Origin: Clostridia bacterium
Lineage (GTDB): Bacteria > Bacillota_A > Clostridia > Christensenellales > Aristaeellaceae
DNA length: 9,712 bases
Assembly: GCA_017397695.1 (NCBI GenBank)
Contig: JAFQIF010000190.1
Location: forward strand, 1-9,712
Direction of reading: 5' to 3'
Part shown: in pieces, positions 1-6,943 of the stretch
Layout: every line of letters begins with the position of its first letter
Numbering within the stretch: the stretch's first letter is position 1
Notes under the pieces: generated by a model
Told to the model about the DNA's origin: nothing
Database searches by the model: none
What the model saw: the letters and a program-made list of their open reading frames with translations, nothing else
Made by a program: the position numbers and the translations under genes

Positions 1-1185
1 CCACTTGCTCACGAAGCCGCCCGTCGGCGGGATACCGATCAGGCCCAGAGAAGCGATGGTCCAGCACCAGATGGTGATGGGCATCTGCTTGCCGATGCCG
101 CGCAGATCGCGGACATAGGTCTTGTGGGTCTGATGGATGATCGCGCCCGCGCACAGGAACAGGCCGTTCTTGATCAGGGAGTGCGCGATCACATGCAGAA
201 TCGCGCCGGCGAAGGCCACCGGATGCAGGCAGGCCAGACCGAAGAGCACGTAGGAAACCTGAGACACGGTGGAATACGCCAGGCGCTTCTTGAGCAGCGG
301 CTCGCGGTAAGCGAGCATGGAGCCCATGAAGACGGTGATCAGCGCAAGCGTCAGGAATGCGGTCTGCACCCAGGTGCCACGGATGGTATTCGCGCCCACC
401 AGGAAGTAGATCACGCGGATGACGGCGAGCACGCCCGCCTTGGTAATCACGCCGGAAAGCACGGCAGAAGCGGGAGCCGGCGCAACCGGGTGCGCAGTCG
501 GCAGCCAGCCGTGCATCGGGAACATACCGGCCTTGGTACCAAAGCCCATGATGACCAGGAAGGTGATCACCAGCAGGCCGAACTGCGGCGCGGCGCTGGC
601 GGTCGCGATGCCGCCGGCGGTGAAGGTCACGCTGCCCAGATAGTGCTCGAAGAAGAAGATGCCAAGCAGGCCGAGCATCGCGCCGAAGATGGAGTAAATC
701 AGATACTTGATGCCCGCAGCAACGGCCTGCGGCGTGCGCTCATGCACAACCATCGGCACGCTCAGCAGGGTCATCAGCTCATAGAAGACGTAGAGCGTCA
801 CCATGGAGCCGGCGTAGCACTGACCAATCAGCGCGGAAAGCACGGTCATGTAGAACAGCTGATAGCTGCGCTCGTTGGTATCGTGGTTCATATACTCCAG
901 CGCGAACACGGAGCCGACAAACCACATCGCGCTCATGAGCACCGCAAACACGGAGCCGAGCACATCGATGCGCATATACAGTGCGAGGGTGGGCGTCATG
1001 TTGAGCAGGAGCGCCTCGGTGCCCTGCGCCGTGCACAGCGCAATCACCATCACAAGCTCCAGAGCCAGCGCGCCGCAGTTAAGCTTGGCGCGCAGGGCGC
1101 GATCCTCCTTCGCAGCCGGCAGGCACCAAACGAGCACGCCAGCCAGCGCCGGGAAGAAGACAGCCAGAATCATCAAAGCAGTCAC
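1..1185 (-). CDS. MnhD/NuoL-type proton-translocating subunit, second copy (3' end beyond window)
   Basis: This is an antiporter-like membrane subunit of the NuoL/M/N-MrpA/D family, expected to move H+ or Na+ within the complex encoded by this operon. The first 395 residues are present and the frame is still open at base 1, so the C-terminus is missing. Hallmarks seen: Glu136 in the YVFYEL helix (the TM5 glutamate), Lys218 in GFGTKAGMFP followed by MHGWLP (the TM7 lysine), Lys249 in the ITKAG stretch, His331/His335/Lys339 near SLIKNGLF, and the family motif GIPPTGGF at 385-392. The GTG start is chosen because AGGAGG (1195-1200) lies 9 bases upstream; the next in-frame ATG is too far from it. 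It follows the first mnhD after 50 bases, so it is probably co-transcribed. Its pairing with another MnhD resembles the H/H' pair of Mbx (Mbs) complexes. It could also be called NADH dehydrogenase subunit L/M-like. Confidence 0.9.
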   Translation of the reverse strand, partial: MTALMILAVFFPALAGVLVWCLPAAKEDRALRAKLNCGALALELVMVIALCTAQGTEALLLNMTPTLALYMRIDVLGSVFAVLMSAMWFVGSVFALEYMNHDTNERSYQLFYMTVLSALIGQCYAGSMVTLYVFYELMTLLSVPMVVHERTPQAVAAGIKYLIYSIFGAMLGLLGIFFFEHYLGSVTFTAGGIATASAAPQFGLLVITFLVIMGFGTKAGMFPMHGWLPTAHPVAPAPASAVLSGVITKAGVLAVIRVIYFLVGANTIRGTWVQTAFLTLALITVFMGSMLAYREPLLKKRLAYSTVSQVSYVLFGLACLHPVAFAGAILHVIAHSLIKNGLFLCAGAIIHQTHKTYVRDLRGIGKQMPITIWCWTIASLGLIGIPPTGGFVSKW

Positions 1186-1235
1186 GGTTACTTTCCTCCT
1201 TGAATGCCAGGTTTATCTTGTCGAATCATTGCCGC

Positions 1236-2735
1236 TTACGCGAAGTTCTTCAGGCCCTCAGCCAGCGCAGACAAGAACGGCTGAGAGAGCAAGCCCATTG
1301 CCAGGTTGAGCGCCATCAGGCCGATGAGACCCACCGTGGTGAACGGATTCTTGCGCACGGCAGGTCTGAGCACCTCGTCGCCTTCCTTGGTCGGGGTGAA
1401 CAGGTTCACCGCCGTGCCCAGGAAGTACACCGCATTGAGCAGCGTAGAAATCGCAACCGCGATAAGCACCAGGCCCATGTGGCGACCGCCCACGTCGATC
1501 GCCGCCTGCACCAGCGTAACCTTCGTCATAAACACGCTCAGCAGCGGGATGCCCACCAGGTTGATTGCGCCCAGCGAGAAGGCCAGCGCCAGCAGCGGGC
1601 TATGGTAGAACGCGCCACGCAGATGCTTGCGCAGGTGCGTGCCGCCGCAGGCGTCGTCCATCTCCGCGCAGGAGACGAACAGCATGGACTTGGTCGCCGC
1701 ATGCGCCGCGCTGTGCCACAGCGCACAGATGATGCCGATCTCGCTGCGCAGGCCGATGGCCGTGAAGATATAGCCGATCTGCGCAACAGAGGAATAGGCG
1801 ATCATCAGGCGGGTCGTCTTGGCGCGCACGGCGCTGACGGAGCCCATGATCATGCCCAGCATACCCAGGATGAACAGGATGTCGAGAATGCCCATGTCGC
1901 AGATGACGTCAAAGCCGATGACACGGACGTAGAACTTGATCAGCAGGAAAATATAGCCCTTGGAAACAAGGCTGGAGAGCATCGCCGCAACGGTCGGGGT
2001 CGCATTGGAATATGCGCCCGGCAGCCACTTTTCAAACGGATACAGCGCGCTCTTGAGCGCAAGGCCCACGGTCACCATCGCCACGACGATCGTCAGCGGA
2101 ATCTGGTATTCGCCGGTAGCTGCAAGCGCCGCCACCGCATCATGGATGTTTTCCATCAGCAGATGACCGGTGATGGTGTAGAGGATCACGATGCCGAAGA
2201 GGAAAAGGCTCGATCCAACGAGGTTCATCATCATGTAGCGGACGCCGGCGACGAGGTTGCGGCCCTTCTGGCGCATCATGACCAGGCCTGCTGCCGCCAG
2301 AGTGTTGATCTCGATGAACACGTAAGCGGTGAACAGGTCGTTCGTGTACACCAGCGCCTGCAGCGCCAGGAACACCAGATCGACCAGAATGCAGTAGATG
2401 TTGTACTTCGTGCTCTCGATTTCGCGGATGGACGGCAGCAGGCCGCCGATGAACGAGAACAGCGTCACGAAGCAGAAGACCGTCATCATCAGCGTTTCCA
2501 TCACGCCGATGCGGATCTCATTGCCCCACGGGGCCGGGAAGTGGCCCATCATGTACACGTAGCTGTCGCCGGTTCTGAGCGTGTAGACCAGAACGGTGCA
2601 GGTCATGGCCGTCACGGCGGTGATCATAAACGCCGTCAGCCACATGGCCTTGCGCCTGCCGATCACGGAAGTGCATACGGCGCAGATCAGCGTCAGCATG
2701 ATGCAGAAGAACGGAAAATTCTGCACGAACTGCAT
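1236..2735 (-). CDS. mnhD: MnhD/MrpD-family antiporter-like subunit
   Basis: This is a 499-residue polytopic membrane protein of the proton-conducting NuoM/MrpD family and would form one ion-translocating channel of the complex. Seen: Glu142 in the AYVFIEIN helix, Lys228 in GLALKSALYP followed by EKWLPGAYSNATP, Lys259 in LVSKGY, and His341/His345/Lys349 in the HSAAHAATKSMLF region; these match the conserved TM5 Glu and the TM7, TM8 and TM12 Lys of the family. Length is normal for MrpD. The ATG overlaps the mnhC stop by one base (TGATG), indicating translational coupling. One oddity is that the usual GIPPxxGFxSK-type motif reads GIPLLSVFMTK here, whereas the downstream copy keeps the canonical form. 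The two copies are therefore not a recent duplication and may have different roles. Confidence 0.93.
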   Translation of the reverse strand: MQFVQNFPFFCIMLTLICAVCTSVIGRRKAMWLTAFMITAVTAMTCTVLVYTLRTGDSYVYMMGHFPAPWGNEIRIGVMETLMMTVFCFVTLFSFIGGLLPSIREIESTKYNIYCILVDLVFLALQALVYTNDLFTAYVFIEINTLAAAGLVMMRQKGRNLVAGVRYMMMNLVGSSLFLFGIVILYTITGHLLMENIHDAVAALAATGEYQIPLTIVVAMVTVGLALKSALYPFEKWLPGAYSNATPTVAAMLSSLVSKGYIFLLIKFYVRVIGFDVICDMGILDILFILGMLGMIMGSVSAVRAKTTRLMIAYSSVAQIGYIFTAIGLRSEIGIICALWHSAAHAATKSMLFVSCAEMDDACGGTHLRKHLRGAFYHSPLLALAFSLGAINLVGIPLLSVFMTKVTLVQAAIDVGGRHMGLVLIAVAISTLLNAVYFLGTAVNLFTPTKEGDEVLRPAVRKNPFTTVGLIGLMALNLAMGLLSQPFLSALAEGLKNFA

Positions 2736-3106
2736 CAGACTTCCTCCTTTCCGGCCAGCGCAATCATCTCATCGAGATTGAGCGTATGATAGCGATAGTA
2801 CAGGCGCACAGTGAGTGCGAGCATCAGCGCCGTCACGGAGACGGAAACCACGATGCCCGTGAGCACCAGGCCGGCGGGAACCGGGTTGATGTACGCATCG
2901 ACGCTCTGCACGCCGTTTACCACGATCGGCGCGACACGGTCCCTGATGTAGCCCTGCGCCGCCAGGAACAGGAAGACGCCCGCATCCATCATGTCCATGC
3001 CGATGATCTTCTTGAGCAGGTTCTTGTGCAGCAGCATCGTGGAAAAGCCAATACAGAACAGGATCACGGCCGCCGTCTGATAATAATTGGAAAGCAGCAT
3101 ATTCAT
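2735..3106 (-). CDS. mnhC: MnhC/MrpC (NuoK-like) subunit
   Basis: This is a 123-residue small membrane subunit of the NuoK/MrpC family, with three predicted transmembrane helices (about residues 9-26, 34-53 and 78-101). Family features are the KNLLKKIIGMDMMDAG segment (28-43), equivalent to the 'iliGlel' helix of NuoK/MrpC, and NPVPAGLVLTGIVV (74-87), the counterpart of DPlPQALVLTAIVI. In Mrp and complex I relatives this subunit bridges the antiporter-like subunits to the rest of the membrane arm. The ATG at 3106 is chosen over a longer open frame because AGGAGA at 3119-3124 lies 12 bases upstream and the gene then begins 5 bases after the mnhB stop. A second ATG two codons downstream is possible. 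The 3' end overlaps mnhD by one base. Confidence 0.92.
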   Translation of the reverse strand: MNMLLSNYYQTAAVILFCIGFSTMLLHKNLLKKIIGMDMMDAGVFLFLAAQGYIRDRVAPIVVNGVQSVDAYINPVPAGLVLTGIVVSVSVTALMLALTVRLYYRYHTLNLDEMIALAGKEEV

Positions 3107-3111
3107 GTGGA

Positions 3112-4098
3112 TTACAGCTCTCCTTTCCTGAAGACAGCGTAGAAGCAGTACATCGTACAGGTGACGACGAAGCCGACGCAGATGTTGAGCACCAGAATCA
3201 GGCCGCTGGAGAGAATCGCACCCGGCGTACCCAGCGGGATGATGCTGTGAATATGGTTCGCGCCCGTGAAGAAAGAATAGCACTTGGAGCACGCATAGGT
3301 CAGCAGCGCTGCCAGCACGATGCGCTGATAGAGCTTATAGGTGAAGAACTTGCGCATCTGCGCAAAGCCGAACGCGGTCACGTACAGGATCAGACCGGCG
3401 CCCATGATTGCGCCGCCGGAGAAGCCGCCGCCCGGGGACAGATGGCCGTTGAGCACGACGTATACGCCCAGCAGCAGCACGATCGGCACCAGAATGGTCG
3501 CCGTCTTCTGCAGGATGATGTCGTTCTTGGGCTCATAGTAGGTATCGGAATGCGGGTTTGCGTCCATCGCCTGCGCCAGCTGGCTGTGCCGCGCAGAGTT
3601 CTTGTCTTTGCGCAGCAGGAACAGCACCACCATCGCCGCGGTGAACAGCACGCTGGACTCGCCCAGCGTATCGAATGCTCGGTAATCGAGGATCATGCCG
3701 GTGACGATGTTCACCGCGCCGGTCTCCTGCAGGCCCTTTTCGATGTAGCGGGCGGAAACCTCGTTGTTGATCGGATGATTCGGATCGCCGAAATGCGGCA
3801 GGGCCGTAACGGTATAGAGCAGCAGCGCAATCATCGTCGCACACACCGCCACACACAGCACATTGTACGCCGCGCGCGCAAAGGGCTTGCCCTTCTTCTC
3901 GGTCCAGTCCTGCATCGCCGCTTCGATGCGGCGCTCTTCCTCGAGCTCCTCCTGCGCCCAGCGCTTTTCTGCCGGGGTGAGTTCCTCGATATCCGGTGCG
4001 GCCGCCTGCTCCTGCGCAGCCTCCATGGTGCGCTCCAGGCCGCCGACCTCGTCGTCCAGCCAGGCGTTCACCCTGGCAAACAGCTTATTCTTCGCCAT
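3112..4098 (-). CDS. mnhB: MbhE-MnhB fusion subunit
   Basis: This 328-residue protein joins two units that are separate in many relatives. Residues 1-70 form a charged, Glu/Ala-rich, probably cytoplasmic helical extension. Residues about 75-163 match MbhE (equivalent to the extreme C-terminus of MrpA): a membrane helix, an extracytoplasmic loop and the signature VNIVTGMILDYRAFDTLGE (129-147). Residues about 193-323 match MnhB/MrpB, with GHLSPGGGFSGGAI (218-231) and four hydrophobic helices. It is expected to be a structural part of the antiporter membrane arm. The ATG at 4098 is chosen because GGAGGT lies just upstream; it overlaps the preceding DUF4040 gene by 14 bases. A fusion of MbhE and MbhF-like parts is also, as I recall, a feature of Mbx-type clusters. 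Domain assignment is confident; the physiological ion is unknown. Confidence 0.9.
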   Translation of the reverse strand: MAKNKLFARVNAWLDDEVGGLERTMEAAQEQAAAPDIEELTPAEKRWAQEELEEERRIEAAMQDWTEKKGKPFARAAYNVLCVAVCATMIALLLYTVTALPHFGDPNHPINNEVSARYIEKGLQETGAVNIVTGMILDYRAFDTLGESSVLFTAAMVVLFLLRKDKNSARHSQLAQAMDANPHSDTYYEPKNDIILQKTATILVPIVLLLGVYVVLNGHLSPGGGFSGGAIMGAGLILYVTAFGFAQMRKFFTYKLYQRIVLAALLTYACSKCYSFFTGANHIHSIIPLGTPGAILSSGLILVLNICVGFVVTCTMYCFYAVFRKGEL

Positions 4099-4387
4099 GT
4101 TCGTCACCTCCGCGCTCCGTTTCGGCATGCCGTCTGCGGACCTCGTTGCGCGCGTCGATCGCATGGATCTTTTTGAGCGCCAGGAAGAACAGAAGGCTCG
4201 TCACGCCCGCGCCGACCGCAGCCTCGGTAATCGCCAGGTCCGGCGATTCGAGGATGATCCACACCACAGACATGACCATGGAATAGGCCATGTAGATAAC
4301 CACGCTGGTGAGCAGATCCTTGGTCAGGCACACGGCAATCGCGCACACGATCAGGAACAGCAGCATCAGCTGAACAATGATACTCAT
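4085..4387 (-). CDS. DUF4040 / MbhD-like membrane subunit (MrpA C-terminal module)
   Basis: This 100-residue protein has three predicted hydrophobic helices and the signature SPDLAITEAAVGAGVTSLLF (48-67), typical of MbhD and of the DUF4040 region in the C-terminal half of MrpA. In Mrp systems this module is part of the giant MrpA subunit; in Mbh/Mbx-type complexes it is an independent gene, as here. The C-terminal 25 residues are highly charged (RRRHAETERGG region) and probably cytoplasmic. The ATG overlaps the mnhG stop as ATGA (4384-4387) and is preceded by a GGAGGAG ribosome-binding site, so translation is coupled. A longer alternative is excluded by that overlap. Confidence 0.9.
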   Translation of the reverse strand: MSIIVQLMLLFLIVCAIAVCLTKDLLTSVVIYMAYSMVMSVVWIILESPDLAITEAAVGAGVTSLLFFLALKKIHAIDARNEVRRRHAETERGGDEHGEE

Positions 4388-4803
4388 GCCTGCTCCTCCT
4401 TTGCCTCAGTCTCGATATCCTGCGGATCGATGCCGGCCGCCGCATACACGGCAGCCTCCGCGTCCGCACGCTCCTGCTTGAGCGTTGCCATATGCACATG
4501 CATGTATTCGTCGCGCTGCTCGTCGGTGGTGATCTCCAGGCGGCACAGCAGATGGCTGGCAACCGGGGAAGAAAGCCACCAGAACACGACGACCAGCAGA
4601 AGCTTGAGCCCGGAGAACAGATCCGGCGCGCTCACGGCAAAGCCGAGCATGCACAGCGAAATACCCAGCGTATCAACAATCGCGGCTGCGTGCATGCGGT
4701 TGGCCGCATACTTGAACTTAAACAGGCCGTACACGCCGATGCCGCAGAACACAAGGCCCGCGAGCACCAGCACAGCCGTCAGGGAAAAGCGAATCCATTC
4801 CAT
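4384..4803 (-). CDS. mnhG: MnhG/MrpG subunit with charged C-terminal tail
   Basis: This is a 139-residue protein of the MnhG/PhaG family. Residues 1-85 contain three hydrophobic helices and the motif GVYGLFKFKYAANRMHAAAI (23-42) followed by DTLG, matching the family pattern G-x-x-x-L-x-R/K-F-x(4)-R-M-H. It is a small structural subunit of the antiporter complex. Residues about 95-139 form a charged Glu/Ala-rich tail beyond the usual end of the domain. ATG at 4803 overlaps the mnhF stop (TGATG). A GTG one codon upstream (4806) is an equally plausible start, since AGGAGG lies 7 bases before the GTG and 10 before the ATG. Confidence 0.92.
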   Translation of the reverse strand: MEWIRFSLTAVLVLAGLVFCGIGVYGLFKFKYAANRMHAAAIVDTLGISLCMLGFAVSAPDLFSGLKLLLVVVFWWLSSPVASHLLCRLEITTDEQRDEYMHVHMATLKQERADAEAAVYAAAGIDPQDIETEAKEEQA

Positions 4804-5147
4804 CACGCGTCCGCCTCCTCTCGCTCGCCCGCTGCCTTCTGCGCCATGAGTTCTTCCTCATGCTTGCGCTCCTGATAGATGCCGGTGTACACCTTACTGA
4901 GCAGGATCACCGCCAGGAAGCTGAGCATCGCGTAAATCAGCGCGATATCCGCCAGATATCCTTCGCCCAGCAGCAGCACCGTCAGCGCCACCATGATGAC
5001 CGTGATGGTACCGATCTGGTTGATCGCCAGAACGCGGTCGGAAATGCGCGGGCCGAGTATGCAGCGGACAAGGCAGGCCAGCGCCAGCAGCGTCAGCACG
5101 GTCAGCGTAAAGCCCAGCAAAAGATGATAGGCCAGATCAATGCTCAT
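4803..5147 (-). CDS. mnhF: MnhF/MrpF subunit
   Basis: This is a 114-residue small membrane protein with three hydrophobic helices (about 6-29, 45-61 and 66-88). Family motifs are CLVRCILGPRISDRVLAINQ (25-44), matching the R-x(4)-GP-x(2)-x-DR-x-x-A-x-D/N core of MrpF, and GYLADIALIYAMLSFL (63-78). It is a structural subunit of the Mrp/Mbh-type membrane arm. After residue 90 a charged cytoplasmic tail follows (ERKHEEEL onward). The ATG overlaps the end of mnhE by 11 bases and has AGGAGG 9 bases upstream; its stop overlaps the mnhG start. Confidence 0.93.
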   Translation of the reverse strand: MSIDLAYHLLLGFTLTVLTLLALACLVRCILGPRISDRVLAINQIGTITVIMVALTVLLLGEGYLADIALIYAMLSFLAVILLSKVYTGIYQERKHEEELMAQKAAGEREEADA

Positions 5148-5706
5148 CCTTACTCGCCTCCTGTTCCTGATTCTCCTGCACGGCAGGTTCCTGCGGCGCA
5201 GGCTCCACGACAGGCTCGGCCGCCTTGGCCGCGTCCTGCTTCATGTGCTTTTCTTCCATCTTCATGAGCTGCTGCACGAACACGCCGTCGTCCAGTCCGT
5301 CAACCATGGACGCATCCAGCGCATGCACCAGATAATGATTGTCGTGCAGATCCACGGTGATGGTGCCCGGGGTCAGCGTAATGGAATTGGCCAGTGTCAC
5401 CAGATGGCGGTTCTTCTTCAGATCCACATCAAACTGGACCAGCTGCGGCTCAGGCATGAAATCCGGCTTGAGGATCATCTTCGCCACGGTCAGGTTGGCC
5501 TTGACAATCTCCACAATCAGGTTCACGCCATAGCGCACGGCAGAAGGCACGCGCATGAAAAGCGCCACGTCCACCTTCGGGCTGTAGCCCATGTATTTCC
5601 AGGTGAACGCATACGCGACCGCGGCAAATACCAGGCCGAATACGCCAATTTCCGTTGTCCATCTGCCATTGAGGACAACCCAAAGCGCGAAGAAACAAAT
5701 AAACAT
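5137..5706 (-). CDS. mnhE: MnhE/MrpE subunit with long hydrophilic tail, first gene of operon
   Basis: This is a 189-residue protein of the MnhE/MrpE family. Two N-terminal hydrophobic helices (about 1-13 and 18-38) are followed by the soluble domain with the hallmark LANSITLTPGTITVDL (105-120) and LVHALD (126-131). It is a structural subunit of the antiporter membrane arm. From about residue 155 there is an Ala/Glu/Gln/Pro-rich tail that is unusual for the family. The ATG at 5706 is preferred because GGGAGG (5713-5718) lies 6 bases upstream. An in-frame ATG at 5760 would add 18 residues but has no ribosome-binding site and lies only a few bases after the predicted transcription start. It is the promoter-proximal gene of the eight-gene run. 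Confidence 0.92.
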   Translation of the reverse strand: MFICFFALWVVLNGRWTTEIGVFGLVFAAVAYAFTWKYMGYSPKVDVALFMRVPSAVRYGVNLIVEIVKANLTVAKMILKPDFMPEPQLVQFDVDLKKNRHLVTLANSITLTPGTITVDLHDNHYLVHALDASMVDGLDDGVFVQQLMKMEEKHMKQDAAKAAEPVVEPAPQEPAVQENQEQEASKDEH

Positions 5707-5773
5707 GGCAATCCTCCCATCGCCGCAAATACACACATATTCACGGCCATAATCCACCATTTTTTATGGTCTC

Positions 5774-5802
5774 ATTTTAATCCTCCTGTCAGTGATTGTC
5801 AA
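5774..5802 (-). promoter_or_regulatory. Sigma-A-type promoter for the mnh operon
   Basis: On the minus strand TTGACA (5797-5802) is followed after 17 bases by TAAAAT (5774-5779), with 6/6 and 5/6 consensus matches. Predicted transcription start is near 5767, giving a leader of about 60 bases to the mnhE ATG at 5706. The spacer contains an AGGAGG that would lie upstream of the transcript and so is unlikely to act as a ribosome-binding site. Confidence 0.75.
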
Positions 5803-5896
5803 TCAAATCGCCGGATTTTAACACCGTCTTTAAATCAGAAGTTCTGCGGCGCCTAAACCCGCACAAAAGCTGCAGAAAACGACTGACCGTATCCGG

Positions 5897-5932
5897 GAAA
5901 AAAGAAAGACACAGCCAGAAAAAGCTGTGTCT
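5897..5932 (-). terminator. Rho-independent terminator after the downstream aminotransferase gene
   Basis: An inverted repeat AGACACAGC/GCTGTGTCT (5907-5915 and 5924-5932, 8-base loop) is followed on the minus strand by a T-rich run (complement of 5897-5906). It lies 18 bases past the stop of the 5950-6798 gene and separates it from the mnh operon promoter. The rest of the 5803-5949 gap holds only a weak dyad (5842-5877). Confidence 0.85.
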
Positions 5933-5949
5933 GTACTCGATTGTATAGA

Positions 5950-6798
5950 TTATTCTACGCCGCACTCTTCTTTGACCTTCGCCTGGTATGCATCGCGGAT
6001 TCTGGAAAACGTCTTTTCATCCTTCATGCCCACGGCCTTGCCGTCGATTTCCTTCACGCGGCAGGTGAGCGCGCTGGAACTGGAGAAGAAAACCTCGTCC
6101 GCCTCCATCAGTTCGCTCATGGTGAACGGTTCCTCGACCACCGTGATACCCAGCTCGCCGCAGATCTGCAGAATATGCTGGCGCACGATGCCCGGCAGGA
6201 TCAGATTGTCGCACGGCGCGGTATGCAGCACGCCATCTTTGAGAATATGCACGTTGGAGTGGGAGCACTCCGTTACGCGCTCGCCGCGGTGGAAGATCGT
6301 CTCATCGCAGCCCGCTTCCTCCGCGCGCTGGTTGGCGATGACAGCCGGCAGCAGATTGATCGTCTTGATGTTGCAGTGCAGGAAGCGCGTATCCTCCATG
6401 GTGATGCACTTATACGCACCGTACACGTCGCGCATACCGTTGGGACGCACCCACGCCCAGATGCTGGGCAGGCCGTCGACGCCGCGGTACGGATGATTGC
6501 GCATGCCTACGCCGCGCGTCACCTGCCAGTACACGAACAGCGAATCGCCCTCGACCTGATCCACCAGGCCCTGGAGCATCGCCTTCATCTCTTCCTTCTC
6601 CATCGGAATGTCGATGTCGATCAGCTTCGCGCTGCGGTAGATGCGGTCAATATGGTCGTCAAAGTGCATCGGCACATGGTTGAGCGCGATGGTCGCATCA
6701 TACACGCCGTCGCCGAAGTAACAAGCGCGCTCGTTCATGGGTACCATCATCTCTTCAATGGGCGCGGTTTTACCGTTGTAATAGGCGATGTTTTTCAT
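5950..6798 (-). CDS. dat: D-amino-acid transaminase-like class IV PLP aminotransferase (copy 1)
   Basis: This 282-residue protein aligns along its length with the D-amino-acid transaminase (EC 2.6.1.21) fold. That enzyme swaps the amino group between D-alanine and 2-oxoglutarate to give D-glutamate for the cell wall. Seen: FGDGVYD (28-34), Tyr33, the carboxylate-trap pair Arg100/His102 in TRGVGMRNH, PLP-binding Lys145 in NIKTINLL, Glu177 in RVTECSHSN, and the phosphate-site loop ILPGIVRQ (200-207). Lys145 and Glu177 carry the same numbers as in the well-known Bacillus enzyme. The residue before the PLP lysine pair is Asn143 instead of the common Asp. The ATG at 6798 has AGGAGG 9 bases upstream. 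No convincing promoter is visible in the spacer upstream, so it may be read from the copy at 7098-7961. Branched-chain aminotransferase or aminodeoxychorismate lyase activity is less likely, given the Arg/His pair. Confidence 0.88.
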   Translation of the reverse strand: MKNIAYYNGKTAPIEEMMVPMNERACYFGDGVYDATIALNHVPMHFDDHIDRIYRSAKLIDIDIPMEKEEMKAMLQGLVDQVEGDSLFVYWQVTRGVGMRNHPYRGVDGLPSIWAWVRPNGMRDVYGAYKCITMEDTRFLHCNIKTINLLPAVIANQRAEEAGCDETIFHRGERVTECSHSNVHILKDGVLHTAPCDNLILPGIVRQHILQICGELGITVVEEPFTMSELMEADEVFFSSSSALTCRVKEIDGKAVGMKDEKTFSRIRDAYQAKVKEECGVE

Positions 6799-6836
6799 AG
6801 GAAACGTCCTCCTTATGTACGGGACCAAGGGGTGCG

Positions 6837-6912
6837 TCAGGGCTACCGCCCTGAAACCCGCCTGAGGGACACCGTCCCTCAGACTCCCTTTTTCGCTTCG
6901 CGGCAGTTTTAA
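6837..6912 (+). repeat. Interspersed hairpin repeat, left copy
   Basis: Two stem-loops in tandem: TCAGGGC/GCCCTGA (6837-6843 and 6848-6854, loop TACC) and CTGAGGGAC/GTCCCTCAG (6862-6870 and 6874-6882, loop ACC). A conserved tail follows with TTCGCTTCGCGGCAGTTTTA (6893-6912). The second hairpin plus tail has the same architecture, and a nearly identical tail, as the inverted copy at 9504-9549. With no plus-strand gene upstream I read it as a dispersed repeat, not a functional plus-strand terminator, although the CTTTTT after the stem could terminate plus-strand transcripts. Confidence 0.65.
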
Positions 6913-6925
6913 GATTGATACTCAA

Positions 6926-6943
6926 GCTGCGCAATCGCGCAGC
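6926..6943. repeat. Short inverted repeat in the aminotransferase spacer
   Basis: GCTGCGC (6926-6932) and GCGCAGC (6937-6943) form a perfect 7-bp GC-rich stem with loop AATC. It lies just past the conserved repeat tail. No U-tract follows on either strand, so it is not a terminator; the role is unknown. Between 6944 and 7047 I see nothing further. Confidence 0.5.

Noticed and set aside
1200..2789. 529-codon plus-strand open frame, with similar ones at 124-1203, 3247-4176 and 5941-6912
   Set aside because: They mirror the codon bias of genuine minus-strand genes (His/Arg/Gln-rich translations) and lack ribosome-binding sites; none shows a recognisable domain.
1..5706. Simple stand-alone Mrp Na+/H+ antiporter operon
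   Set aside because: There is no MrpA-sized gene among the eight; MrpA-derived parts are split and one is fused to MnhB, which fits an Mbh/Mbx-type complex better. Antiport activity itself cannot be excluded.
5707..5760. N-terminally extended MnhE starting at 5760
   Set aside because: No ribosome-binding site, and it starts only about 7 bases after the predicted transcript start; the internal ATG at 5706 has GGGAGG at proper spacing.
5842..5877. Imperfect dyad TTCTGCGGC/GCTGCAGAA upstream of the mnh promoter
   Set aside because: It has one wobble position and an 18-base loop, no U-tract, and lies 40 bases upstream of the -35; too weak to call an operator.
6862..6895. Plus-strand rho-independent terminator (stem plus CTTTTT)
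   Set aside because: There is no plus-strand gene to terminate, and the stem plus tail recurs as a dispersed repeat at 9504-9549.
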